In this document: piece after piece, positions 1 to 8,800 of the stretch
Numbering within the stretch: the stretch's first letter is position 1
Layout of the letters: the number at the start of each line of letters is the position of its first letter
Assembly: GCA_031415375.1 (NCBI GenBank)
Contig: JANORP010000171.1
Span: 1-16,558, forward strand
Direction: 5' to 3'
From: JADKCL01 sp031415375
Lineage (GTDB): Bacteria > Bacteroidota > Bacteroidia > J057 > JADKCL01
DNA length: 16,558 nt
Position numbers and translations under genes: made by a program
Notes under the pieces: generated by a model
Told to the model about the DNA's origin: nothing
The model's database searches: none
Seen by the model: only the letters and a program-made list of their open reading frames with translations

Positions 1-3000
1 TGAGCGGGCGATCGGTCTCGTTGACGATCAGCTTCTCCGGCCCCTCCTTCCTGAAGTCCGCCACAAACTGCTCCACGTCGCCCACCATGAGGGCGATCGT
101 CTCGGCAATATGCGGCAAGGCCGTCTGCAACCACGTCATCATCTCCCCCATCATCTCCCAGAGGCCGCCAGTCAGGAACTTGAGTAATTCCCAGATGCCG
201 ATGAAGATCCCCGAGAAGGCCTCCCAGATCCCCACAAACACATTCACCACGAAGTTCCACATGAAGGCATTGTCCTTGCCTGTCAGGATGTCGGAGACCT
301 TCTGCATGATCTGCTTCTTCTGCACCATGGGCGTCTCGTCGGCCTCGTACAGGAAGCCCAGCATGCCGTGCACGAACATCGGCCAGACAACCCCCAGCCC
401 CATGTCGTCGGGCGCATTCTCAAACACCCAGATGCCCACGTCGAAGAGCAGGTCGATCAAGTATTCCTTGGTGCTTTCGCCCAGGAAATCCCACATGAAG
501 CCCAGTAGGAAGCCCGAGGCCACCAGCCCCACGAAGGCCACCAGCGTCCCGACCTTCAGGATCGCATCGAGCAGCATGTTGTAGAAGTACTCCGCCATCT
601 GTATGGCCAGCACCGCGACGGTCTCCAGGGCCTTGAGCAGCCCCACCGTCGCCATCTCCATCGCCTGCAGAGCCATATCGACGCCCGCGGCCATGAGGTC
701 CAGCGCCTTCTGTGCAAACACCTTGAGCCGCTCGGCCTGCTTGTTCACGAAATCGACCGTCGCGTCCATCGCTTGGTCGATCCGAGCCTTGAACTTGTCG
801 CGCAGCTGCGGGAATGCCTGGAATGCGAAATCCACGAAGCCTTTCAGCTTCTCCCCAAACCACTTGATCGCCCCTACGATGGCCTGCCGCGCCTGCTCGA
901 TCTTGGCCACCACCCATTGCTTGACCTGCTCAAACTTTTGCTTCACCCAGCCCCGCAAGTCCTCGAAGACCTGCGTCACAAATGCGGTCAGCTCCGCAAA
1001 GAAGCCCTTGACCGCATCGACGGCCATGTCAAACCAGCTCTTCTCGCCTTCCTTCTTCTTGGCCTCCGCGCGTTTCTGCGCCACCTTCTCCTCGGCCTTC
1101 TTCCTTTGCGCGGCGGCTTGCTGCTGTGCCGCATCCACCTCCGCGCCCACAGCGCCCTCGGTGTCGCGGCACTGCCCGTCGATGTCGGCCTCCATCGCCG
1201 CCCGCTCGGCCTCGGTCCTTGCATCCAGCTCGGCGAGCACGCCCTCGTTGGCCTCCTGCCACGCGTTGCGCAGCCCTGCGACCTCCTTGGCATTGCTGCC
1301 CTTGGCCTCGAGCTGCCGCCCTGCGGTCGCCGATTCCTCCTCGGCGATCGAGGCCTGCCCCTTGGCGACGGCCTCGCCCTTTTCCTGCTCGTAGGTCGCA
1401 TCGGCGGCAAGGCTATCGGCCGAGCACTTGTCTGCCTCGGCGCGCAGCATCGCCTCGGCGTCCATGTCCAGGATCCCCGCATGCGCGGCCTGTATCCCGG
1501 GCAGCGGGGCGTTGCCATAGCTGTATTCCGCACCCTTGGACCGTTCCCCGGCAGGCCGCAGCAGCCCGGTTCCCGCCTCGGGGAGGATCTGCCCTTCCCC
1601 GAAGTCGGCCCTGGTCTCGGCCTGTTGGCGTTGCAGTTCCACTGCGGTCTGCTGCCTTGCGACCCCCGCATTCTCATGCGCCACGGCCGGGTCGGCGGCA
1701 CCCGTGAGGGGCACCTTGGGGTTCACGTCCAGCGTGGTATCGACCGCCGGGGTCTCGTTGCTGTGTACCAGCGCATGCAGGCGGTCGATCGCCTGGGTCT
1801 GCTCCTTCTTCTCGGGCGTGGCCGGCTTGGACCACTTGCCCATGTCGGCGTAGCGCTGCCAGAAGCCCTTGGTCTCGGGCACCTTGTGCGCCGTGGGCAA
1901 CTTCCAGGGCGCGCCCATCCCGGGTACCTTGGGCGTGGGCCGCTTGCCGGGGCTGGCCTTGGCCTGCGCCCAGGCGGGTGCCTTGCCCAGCCTGCCGGGC
2001 AGACCCGTAGGTGGCGACATCGCTGGCAGGCCCGCCTTGGCCGCCCCACGTGCCGTGCCCTGCACCTGCACGAACCGCTTGCCGCTCGCCTCCAGCGCCC
2101 GCACCATGTCCATTCCCCGGTAGCCCGTCACCGAGCGCAGCAGCGCCCCCTCCGAGCTGCCATCCAGCGGCGTCGGGGCCAACTGCGCCGCACCGCCTTT
2201 CCCGTCCAAGCCACCGGTCGGTGGTCCCGAGAGCTTGGCGGGCGACCCCGCCAAACCCTTGGCGGCTGCCTCCTTCTTACCGCCAGCGACCTTTTTGTCG
2301 CCTATTTTGTTGTCGCCTGATTCCCCTTGGCCCAATTGATTCCCGCCCGCCCCACTGCCAGCATCGGCACCCGTCACGCCATCGCCACCCATTTCGCCAC
2401 CACCCAAGGCGTTCATGCCGCCATCGGTCCCCAAGTCGCTCGTAGCATCCAGTTCCCGCTCCGCATCAACCTGTGCAAGCGGCTCCGCAGGCGCAGCCCC
2501 AAGCTGAGCCGCAGGCGGCGGCACGGCAGAACCCCCGTCAGCGGACACCACCGCTGCAACCGCATCAGCTTGCAAGGCATCGATAGGCACCTCGGCAGGC
2601 AATTCGTTTTCCGCAACCGAAGACACCGCAGGCGCGTCAACCACAGGTACAGCCTCGGGTGCCGAGACCTTGCCCGTCGCAACCGTCTCCGCTCCCTTTT
2701 CCGCGCCAATCGCTAATTTCTCATCGCTAACTGCCAGTTGCTCCTTGCCACCTACTCCCTTTTCCGCGCCCGTCGCCAATTTCTCATCGCCAGCTGCTGT
2801 TCTTTCCTTCGCCTTCGGCGCTCCCCCCTTCCCTGCCAACGCCAGCCGCTCCCGCAACGTCATTGGCCCAGGCCGCACCCAGTCCAGCGCAAAGCTGTTG
2901 CGCGAGTCCTGCCGCGCCACCCGCTGCGAACCGTCCGCCACATGGAGCGACTCCGGCCCATCACCCCCAGTGGTGTCACGGCCAGCAGGATTCCGCTGTG

Positions 3001-3031
3001 GAGTAGGCATTCGGTCCGCGTAGTCGGCCAT
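1..3031 (-). CDS. Large polymorphic-toxin / contractile-injection-associated-like protein, C-terminus beyond window
   Basis: An uninterrupted reading frame of 1010 codons starts at ATG 3031 (MADYADRMPTPQRN) and is still open at the window edge. Residues about 1-430 are low complexity (Ala, Gly, Pro, Lys, Glu), with an imperfect 21-residue tandem duplication near 80-113. Residues about 431-455 read VNPKVPLTGAADPA. Residues about 527-665 are a charged Ala/Glu/Lys coiled coil. Residues about 665-820 are amphipathic helices, including QAIVGAIKWFGEKLKGFVD and AFPQLRDKFKARID. Residues 826-849 and about 919-968 are strongly hydrophobic. From memory of the family, this order matches the central part of large DUF4157-type polymorphic toxins that often accompany extracellular contractile injection systems. 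No HExxH metalloprotease motif is seen in the visible part, so it would be a variant without that N-terminal domain. The toxin or effector C-terminus is not visible. The gene is divergent from the thiolase and more GC-rich than its neighbours. The gene is near certain; the family is moderately supported. Confidence 0.8.
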   Translation of the reverse strand, partial: MADYADRMPTPQRNPAGRDTTGGDGPESLHVADGSQRVARQDSRNSFALDWVRPGPMTLRERLALAGKGGAPKAKERTAAGDEKLATGAEKGVGGKEQLAVSDEKLAIGAEKGAETVATGKVSAPEAVPVVDAPAVSSVAENELPAEVPIDALQADAVAAVVSADGGSAVPPPAAQLGAAPAEPLAQVDAERELDATSDLGTDGGMNALGGGEMGGDGVTGADAGSGAGGNQLGQGESGDNKIGDKKVAGGKKEAAAKGLAGSPAKLSGPPTGGLDGKGGAAQLAPTPLDGSSEGALLRSVTGYRGMDMVRALEASGKRFVQVQGTARGAAKAGLPAMSPPTGLPGRLGKAPAWAQAKASPGKRPTPKVPGMGAPWKLPTAHKVPETKGFWQRYADMGKWSKPATPEKKEQTQAIDRLHALVHSNETPAVDTTLDVNPKVPLTGAADPAVAHENAGVARQQTAVELQRQQAETRADFGEGQILPEAGTGLLRPAGERSKGAEYSYGNAPLPGIQAAHAGILDMDAEAMLRAEADKCSADSLAADATYEQEKGEAVAKGQASIAEEESATAGRQLEAKGSNAKEVAGLRNAWQEANEGVLAELDARTEAERAAMEADIDGQCRDTEGAVGAEVDAAQQQAAAQRKKAEEKVAQKRAEAKKKEGEKSWFDMAVDAVKGFFAELTAFVTQVFEDLRGWVKQKFEQVKQWVVAKIEQARQAIVGAIKWFGEKLKGFVDFAFQAFPQLRDKFKARIDQAMDATVDFVNKQAERLKVFAQKALDLMAAGVDMALQAMEMATVGLLKALETVAVLAIQMAEYFYNMLLDAILKVGTLVAFVGLVASGFLLGFMWDFLGESTKEYLIDLLFDVGIWVFENAPDDMGLGVVWPMFVHGMLGFLYEADETPMVQKKQIMQKVSDILTGKDNAFMWNFVVNVFVGIWEAFSGIFIGIWELLKFLTGGLWEMMGEMMTWLQTALPHIAETIALMVGDVEQFVADFRKEGPEKLIVNETDRPL
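2692..2798 (-). repeat. Imperfect 63-base tandem duplication with period-7 substructure inside the toxin-like gene
   Basis: Two 37-base near-identical blocks lie at 2692-2728 and 2755-2791, exactly 63 bases apart, and encode DEKLATGAEKG and DEKLAIGAEKG. On the plus strand the segment 2694-2798 divides into heptamers (for example CCCTTTT CCGCGCC, then AATCGCT AATTTCT), and many of them end in CGCT, CGCC, TGCC or TGCT. The 63-base unit is nine heptamers. It lies in the disordered N-terminal part of the protein. Confidence 0.75.
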
Positions 3032-3242
3032 CGGGTGAATTGGTTGAGAGTGATCAGCAGCAAGCCAGCCTTGCAGTGCACCTAATCTAGCACTTTTCAG
3101 GGAAATGGGAAGAAAAAGTTTCGCCGGGAGATGTACGACAGACTCAGCAGCCGCTCGTCGCTCAGCCCCAAAGCATAAGTGATTCCAATGCTTGCATGCT
3201 CCCTTAGCCAAAGACGGCGGCACAATCTAATCCACATCGCAA

Positions 3243-3277
3243 CTGCTACCTGCTCACTGCTACCTGCTACCTGCTAA
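3243..3277. repeat. Tandem heptamer repeat, five units of CTGCTAN-type
   Basis: Five contiguous 7-base units read CTGCTAC, CTGCTCA, CTGCTAC, CTGCTAC, CTGCTAA. The period is exact. Short heptameric intergenic repeats of this style are known in several Bacteroidota and cyanobacterial genomes. A slippage-prone spacer element is the simplest reading. Confidence 0.85.
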
Positions 3278-3407
3278 TCTCCCTCCCACCCAAATCCAGC
3301 GCACACTTGGAGAGGATCCCTTCCGGAGCTAGCCCCACTCCGCAGTGGCCTTTGGTGAAATGCAGTGCTGCCTCAACCTATGCATCAGCCAAAACGCGAT
3401 CTCCAAA

Positions 3408-3438
3408 TTGTCATTCCCTTTCCCAAAACTTACGTTTC
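3408..3438 (+). promoter_or_regulatory. Possible Bacteroidota-type promoter for thiolase-truA
   Basis: TTG at 3408-3410 is followed after 20 bases by TACGTTTC at 3431-3438. This is one base off the Bacteroidota -7 consensus TAnnTTTG, at a normal spacing from the -33 TTG. The -7 element ends 26 bases before the ATG at 3465. It is supported only by motif resemblance. Confidence 0.35.
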
Positions 3439-3464
3439 TCAATCCCTATCCTTAACTTCGCGGC

Positions 3465-4664
3465 ATGAAAACCGCCTACATCGTTGACGCAGTTCGCACC
3501 CCTATCGGCCGCTACGCTGGCAGCTTGAGCACCATTAGACCAGATGACATGCTGGCCATCGTGATCAAGGCGCTGATTGCGCGCAATCCTAGCCTGGACC
3601 TCGCTGCCATCGAGGAAGTGATCGCGGGGGCAGCCAACCAAGCGGGTGAAGACAACCGCAACGTCGCCCGCATGGGCGCCTTGCTCGCTGGCCTGCCCAC
3701 GAGTGTCGCAGGCGTGACCGTAAATCGGCTCTGCGCCAGTGGATTGCAGGCGCTCATCGACGCAGGCCGGGGCATACGCCTCGGTGAAGGCAGTGTCTAT
3801 ATCGCTGGTGGTGAAGAAAGCATGACCCGCGCACCTTTTGTCCAAGCCAAGAGCGACACCGCCTTTGGCCGCCTCCCAGAGATGGTCGATACCACATTTG
3901 GCTGGCGATTCACCAATCCCGCCCTTAGCAAATTGTACCATCCCTATACAATGGGTGAGACTGCCGAGAACCTTGCCGCCGATTACAACATCTCCCGCGA
4001 GGCCCAAGACCAATTTGCCTACGAGAGTCAGATGAAATACAAGGCGGCCCATGCGGCAGGCCGATTTGCCGACGAAATCGTGCCCGTGCTACTGCCCCAA
4101 CGCAAAGGCGATCCCATTGCGTTTGCGGTCGATGAGCACCCACGCGCCGAGACCACCCTGGAGGGCCTCGCCAAATTAAAACCTGCATTTCGGGAAGGCG
4201 GCTCGGTCACCGCTGGCAACAGTTCGGGCATCAACGATGGCGCGGCTGCCCTCCTGCTCTGCGACGAAGATGCCCTCAAAAAATACAACCTCACCCCCAT
4301 CGCCCGCATTGTCTCCAATGCCGTCGCGGGCGTCGATCCGCGCACCATGGGCATCGGCCCCGTGCCAGCCAGCAACAAAGCGCTACAGCGAGCAGGCCTC
4401 CACATCAATGACATCGGCCTCGTCGAACTCAACGAAGCCTTTGCTGCACAGAGCATTCCTTGCATCCTAGACTTGGGCATCGATCCACAAATCGTCAATG
4501 TCAATGGCGGTGCGATCGCCTTGGGGCATCCGCTCGGGTGCTCGGGTGCCCGCATCGTGACCACACTCGTGCACGAGATGCGCAGACGCGGCGTGCGCTA
4601 CGGCCTCGCTAGTATGTGCATCGGTGTGGGTCAGGGAGCCGCTATGATCATTGAGCGCTGCTGA
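3465..4664 (+). CDS. pcaF: 3-oxoadipyl-CoA thiolase / acetyl-CoA acyltransferase (PcaF/PaaJ type)
   Basis: This 399-residue thiolase is full length for the family. It is predicted to cleave 3-oxoacyl-CoA with CoA, in this subfamily 3-oxoadipyl-CoA to succinyl-CoA and acetyl-CoA at the end of the beta-ketoadipate or phenylacetate pathways, in the cytoplasm. The nucleophilic Cys90 lies in VNRLCASG. His355 lies in GHPLGCSGAR, Cys385 in SMCIGVGQG, and the NEAFA motif is at 323-327. NQAGEDNRNVARM near 58-70 and DTTFGWRFTNP near 142-152 closely match PcaF/PaaJ rather than the fatty-acid FadA enzymes of Bacteroidota. No other pathway genes are in the window, so the physiological substrate is uncertain and a general acetyl-CoA acetyltransferase role is possible. 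Its TGA lies two bases before the truA ATG, so co-transcription is likely. The start is the first ATG and gives a canonical N-terminus (MKTAYIVDAVRTPIGRY). Confidence 0.9.
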   Translation: MKTAYIVDAVRTPIGRYAGSLSTIRPDDMLAIVIKALIARNPSLDLAAIEEVIAGAANQAGEDNRNVARMGALLAGLPTSVAGVTVNRLCASGLQALIDAGRGIRLGEGSVYIAGGEESMTRAPFVQAKSDTAFGRLPEMVDTTFGWRFTNPALSKLYHPYTMGETAENLAADYNISREAQDQFAYESQMKYKAAHAAGRFADEIVPVLLPQRKGDPIAFAVDEHPRAETTLEGLAKLKPAFREGGSVTAGNSSGINDGAAALLLCDEDALKKYNLTPIARIVSNAVAGVDPRTMGIGPVPASNKALQRAGLHINDIGLVELNEAFAAQSIPCILDLGIDPQIVNVNGGAIALGHPLGCSGARIVTTLVHEMRRRGVRYGLASMCIGVGQGAAMIIERC

Positions 4665-4666
4665 TT

Positions 4667-5443
4667 ATGCCACGCTACGTGATCGACATCAGCTACAAGG
4701 GTACGGCCTACTCAGGCTGGCAAACCCAACCCAATTGCATCACCGTGCAAGGGGAGGTCGATGCGGTCTTGAGCCGCATCTTGCGCACCCCCATCATCAC
4801 CTATGGCGCCGGTCGCACAGACTCTGGCGTGCATGCCCTCAAAATGCCTGCCCACTTCGATTTTGAAGGCGACCTGCCGCAGCACTTCTTTTTCTCAAGC
4901 AATGCCTTGTTGCCCCGCGACATCAGCATTACCAAAGTGCACAAAGCCCTGCGCAGCGACTTCCATGCCCGCTTCAGCGGCCGTGAGCGCGCCTATCGCT
5001 ACCAAATCATCTTTCGCAAAGACCCCATCAAGCACGGTTTCTCTCGCTGGATCAAGGAAACCGTCGATGTGCCAGCCATGCAATCCGCTGCTAAGGTATT
5101 GTTGGAATTCGACAGTTTTGAAAGCTTTTGCAAGACCAATAGCAACAACAAGACCTATATCTGCAACCTCAAGGAAAGTTATTTTGAGTGGGAAGGTGAC
5201 ATGCTCGTCTATCACATTCGCGCCAACCGTTTCTTGCGCAGCATGGTGCGCACCATCATCGGCACCATGCTCATGATCGGCAAGGGCGATCTAGACGAGG
5301 AGCGCCTGCGCCACATCATCCAGAGCAAGGACCGCACACTCGCTGGCATGACCGAGCTTGCAGACGGGCTCTTTTTGACCGATGTAGCCTATGAGGAAGG
5401 GAGTTTGGAAGAGGTGAGCTTTGCGATCAACAATGGCAAATAA
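4667..5443 (+). CDS. truA: tRNA pseudouridine(38-40) synthase TruA
   Basis: This 258-residue protein isomerises uridine to pseudouridine at positions 38-40 of the tRNA anticodon arm. The catalytic Asp52 is in GAGRTDSGVHA. The conserved Tyr of the active site is in ERAYRYQIIF near 112. The late motif ANRFLRSMVRTIIGTML and the C-terminal AGMTELADGLFLTDVAY are typical of the family. The length is normal. The start at 4667 lies two bases after the thiolase stop, which suggests translational coupling; there is no separate Shine-Dalgarno sequence. No strong terminator follows: only a 5-bp TTCAA/TTGAA inverted repeat is seen near 5451-5467. The identification is secure. Confidence 0.96.
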   Translation: MPRYVIDISYKGTAYSGWQTQPNCITVQGEVDAVLSRILRTPIITYGAGRTDSGVHALKMPAHFDFEGDLPQHFFFSSNALLPRDISITKVHKALRSDFHARFSGRERAYRYQIIFRKDPIKHGFSRWIKETVDVPAMQSAAKVLLEFDSFESFCKTNSNNKTYICNLKESYFEWEGDMLVYHIRANRFLRSMVRTIIGTMLMIGKGDLDEERLRHIIQSKDRTLAGMTELADGLFLTDVAYEEGSLEEVSFAINNGK

Positions 5444-5865
5444 GATCGCTTCAAGATTCGATTGAAAATCCCAGGAAGGCAGCTAGTTCGTCGGCCAACC
5501 CCAAAACCATGCCTATGGCCCGAAGAACGATAAAGGCAGCGCCAGTCCTACTCGTCGGCCGCAAGTAAATCAATGCTATTGCGCAATGGCCCGATCGTGT
5601 GGCGACCACGACGTGACAACCATGGGGCGACCTTTGGTCACAGATGACACTGTATATCAAGCAAAAATGGTATTCATCACCCATAGCACTACATTCACAA
5701 GCCATATCACAAACGATACAATCCACAATCTCGGGAGCCGTGTGGGAAAATAAAATACTCCTTTTCCGCGAAAAATCTAGAATTCTCATCACAAAATAGC
5801 AGATTTGAAGTGTTTTGGGCCATTTGCCCTATCAACGGAATAGTGTCTTTAGCCAATTCGCCCGC
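5444..5865. other. Spacer between truA and the large T9SS protein
   Basis: Apart from the doubtful minus-strand ORF, this 422-base stretch shows no RNA gene and no exact TAnnTTTG promoter for the gene at 5866. The part from about 5700 on is AT-richer than the surroundings, as expected for a promoter region. Confidence 0.5.
5451..5789 (-). CDS. Doubtful small ORF, convergent with truA
   Basis: A 112-codon frame from ATG 5789 (MRILDFSRKRS; a GTG lies one codon earlier) ends 7 bases after the truA stop on the opposite strand. The product has many Cys and a hydrophobic C-terminal stretch (FIVLRAIGMVLGLADELAAF). No family is recognised, no signal peptide is seen, and no promoter with the TTG/TAnnTTTG pair was found. 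An open frame this long would not often occur by chance in a spacer, but nothing else supports it. It may be a relic or noise. Confidence 0.22.
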   Translation of the reverse strand: MRILDFSRKRSILFSHTAPEIVDCIVCDMACECSAMGDEYHFCLIYSVICDQRSPHGCHVVVATRSGHCAIALIYLRPTSRTGAAFIVLRAIGMVLGLADELAAFLGFSIES

Positions 5866-8800
5866 ATGTCACGCTCGATCAACATCTTGCTGGGAATCAT
5901 TTCCATTTGTTATGGAAGTCTCCTCGCCCAAAACGTATCCTTCACTACGTTTACATCCAACATCACGACCTGTGGTGCCCCTGCAGTCTTGGGGGTGATC
6001 TACCAAAACCAGAGCATCGACACCCTCAAATCGGTGCGCGTCGCAGTCACATTGCCCACCGGTGTGCAATATGTGCCGAGCAGCCTCGTCGGGCTCAGCT
6101 TTGCCGAGGCCAATATCAGCGTTTTGGACTCGGTCGTATTCTCTGCGGCCAATCTGCCCCCTTTGCAAGCAGATACCTTCCTCATCTTCATCCAAGCGCG
6201 TTGCGGTGCCGTCGATAGCGCCGCAGTGACCAATGGACTCTATGTCTTCCACAACCAAGGTACAAGTATCGGCAGCTCCAATCCCTACAACATCTTGCGC
6301 CCAGCGATCAGCATCCAATCGGTGACTCCCCTCAGCTTCACAGGACCCATCGGGTCCAGTTTCCAGCGCTGCGTGACCTTGATCAATGGCGGCTATGGTG
6401 CGGTATCGCGGCTCACTGTGGTGCTGCAAAGCTCGGCAGTGTCGCTCATCCAGTCAGGCTTCACACTCACCGCCAATGGCATGGCGCTCACCCCAACCGT
6501 GAGCGGCAACCTGATGACCATTCAATTTGGACCAGCGCAAATACAGGCAGTGGGTGACCTCGACACGCTCTTTGAGCAAAATGAGACCATGAGCTTCTGT
6601 TTTCAGGTTTTGGTGAATGATTGCATCGACCTCTCGACGGCCATCACAGCACAGTGGGGCTGTGGCGGCACGCTCTGCGAGGTGCAGACCAGCACCGCCA
6701 ACGTGATCGTGCCTGCACTCGTCCCCAATGTGGTCACGACAGACTTCTTCATTGAAAACCGATGCTATGGCGGCACCACGCCCTCGCTCATCAAAATCGT
6801 GCTCAGAAATACAGGCGCAGGCCCTGCACGCAATGTGATCGTCGATCTCTGGCAGGGGGAGCCCACTGGCCCCTCCAATGGCTATATTTCCCGCCTCGAT
6901 TCCAGCAATATCATCTTGAAAAGTACCCTCAGCGGCACAAATGGCATATCGCCCTTTGCTGTCGAGGTGCAAGCCGCTGGGGCAAATCTCGGCTGCCTCG
7001 GCCCCAATCCATTCAGACGCATCAAGGTCTTGATTCCCTTTTTGATGCCCGGCGAACGCGATACCTTGATCGTCGAGCAATATTCTTGCTGCAAGACTTG
7101 GTGTGCATCATCGCCCTCGGTGATGTCGCGCAGCCACTACCAAGTCGATTACAATGACCAATGTTTCACCAGCAATTACATTTTGCCCGCCAATCTGGTG
7201 ACCAGTTTCAACATCGGGCGCGTCCTTTCCTTTACCAACAGTGGCCTGTTTGACATTCCGCTCGGTGACACCGCGCAATATGAGATCGAGCATTCCGACT
7301 TCAGGTTTTTCAACCATTCGCCAGGCGGCTACGCTTGGGTCGATCTCATCGTGCCGCCAGGCCTCAGAGCGCCTACCGCACCCGGCTGCATCTATTTTGA
7401 AGACATCTTTGGCAATGTTTGGAATCCCACGAGTGTGATCACCTCGGGGGATACCGTGCGTGGATTCTTCAATCTTGCGCCACCTGCGCTCTTTAGCTTG
7501 GAAAAGGCGCTGCTCAAATTCAAGCTCACCAACGATTGCAGTGCAGGGCCATGCAGCGGTGGCCCCAAGACCATCCAATACCGCCTCCACGAAATCGCCG
7601 ACCTCACCTGTGGCTGCAAACTCACGATCGGCTGCCACAGCTTTGTGGTGAATTCGCATTGCGGCATCTGCCCAGCAACTTGTGTAAATGGAGGCATGCT
7701 GTTCTTGGGCTTTGACAGCGAGCGCAAAAACTATGGCCTACCCGACAACGACAACAATGGATTGCCTGACGCCGTGGGCGTGATCGACATGAGCAAGGTG
7801 CGCACCCGCCACCTCATGCTGCGCGACACCCTGCATACCCGCTTCAGAGGCGTCGTCGATACCACCGCTGCCAACCCCTTTTGGACCAGAGGTTTTGCAC
7901 GATCGGCCATCACGCGTGGCACCAGCCTCACGCCTGTGCTATACACCGTGCGCATCGTCGATGCCAGCACCGGCCTCACATACAATTGCACATTGCCCGC
8001 CCCGACATTTACCACCATTGGCAGCACCCGCACATTCACCTACAGCCTCAATGTCACCGGATTGGCCACTTGCCTGCCCCCGGGTTTTGTCTATGAGGTC
8101 AATGACAGCGTGGATGTGACCGTGGATTACGTCGTCTCCAACAATATCGGGAGCGTGGTCGAGGCACAGACGATCACCAATACTTTTGCCCTGCAACCTG
8201 CTGTCGGGGCCTTGGTCGCTTCTTGTGACAATTATTCTGGCGGATTTATTCTCGTCGGGTATTATTACACCTCCTATGGCCCAGACGAAGTTGGTGCAGT
8301 GGGCTGCAACAATGTCACCGTTTCAGAAAATTATTATTTGAGCATCGGCAATTGCTGTGCTAACTATGCTGGCGGCAATATTTTCCAATATGAATTCAGG
8401 TATTGGGGCACGCCGCAACTGGCGCGGTATATTGTGCCCACGGGCTACAATTTTGTCTCGGCAAGCGTGCGACATTACCGCACATCAGGTACCCAAGCCT
8501 CTGTCAGTACCCTCTTGCCGATTACCCCGACGAATATCAATGGGGACACGATATTTTTCAACCTTGCCGCACAGTTTGTGAACAATGGCGGCACACTCGT
8601 GCTCGGCGACGACGGCTATGTCGGCACGGTCAATGTCGTCTTGCGGCCCTCCTGCCGCGTGCAGCAAGATTTGATGCAGCCCCTGCGGTATTTGTGGAAT
8701 TTTGCACCGATCGCCAACCTCACGGGTGCGGGCAGCGTCACGCCATTTTCCCAGACCTTGGATTCGATTTCCTACGAAGGGCCTAACCTCACGATACACC

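Larger units (their letters stand above)
3032..3464. other. Divergent intergenic region between toxin-like gene and thiolase
   Basis: This 433-base spacer holds no convincing gene. It contains the 35-base heptamer array (3243-3277), a possible thiolase promoter (3408-3438), and small inverted repeats: AAGCAT/ATGCTT around 3171-3193 and CCACT/AGTGG around 3331-3345. No good TAnnTTTG promoter was found for the minus-strand gene at 3031. Confidence 0.6.

Noticed and set aside
988..1701. 237-codon minus-strand frame rich in Arg and Pro
   Set aside because: Out of frame with the real minus-strand gene in the same place; its Arg/Pro/Ser composition is a frame artefact.
773..2320. 515-codon plus-strand open frame
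   Set aside because: It lies entirely antisense to the 1010-codon minus-strand frame, is Leu/Gly/Arg-rich without any motif, and follows from the GC-rich codon use of that gene.
5451..5467. TTCAA/TTGAA inverted repeat as truA terminator
   Set aside because: A 5-bp AT-rich stem with no T-run is too weak.
5778..5786. CTAGAATTC, also found at about 13425-13433 before the other T9SS gene
   Set aside because: The distance to the start differs (88 against 16 bases), and a shared 9-mer is plausible by chance.
5815..5865. TTG start for the giant T9SS protein
   Set aside because: It would put 17 polar residues before a good signal peptide; ATG 5866 fits better.
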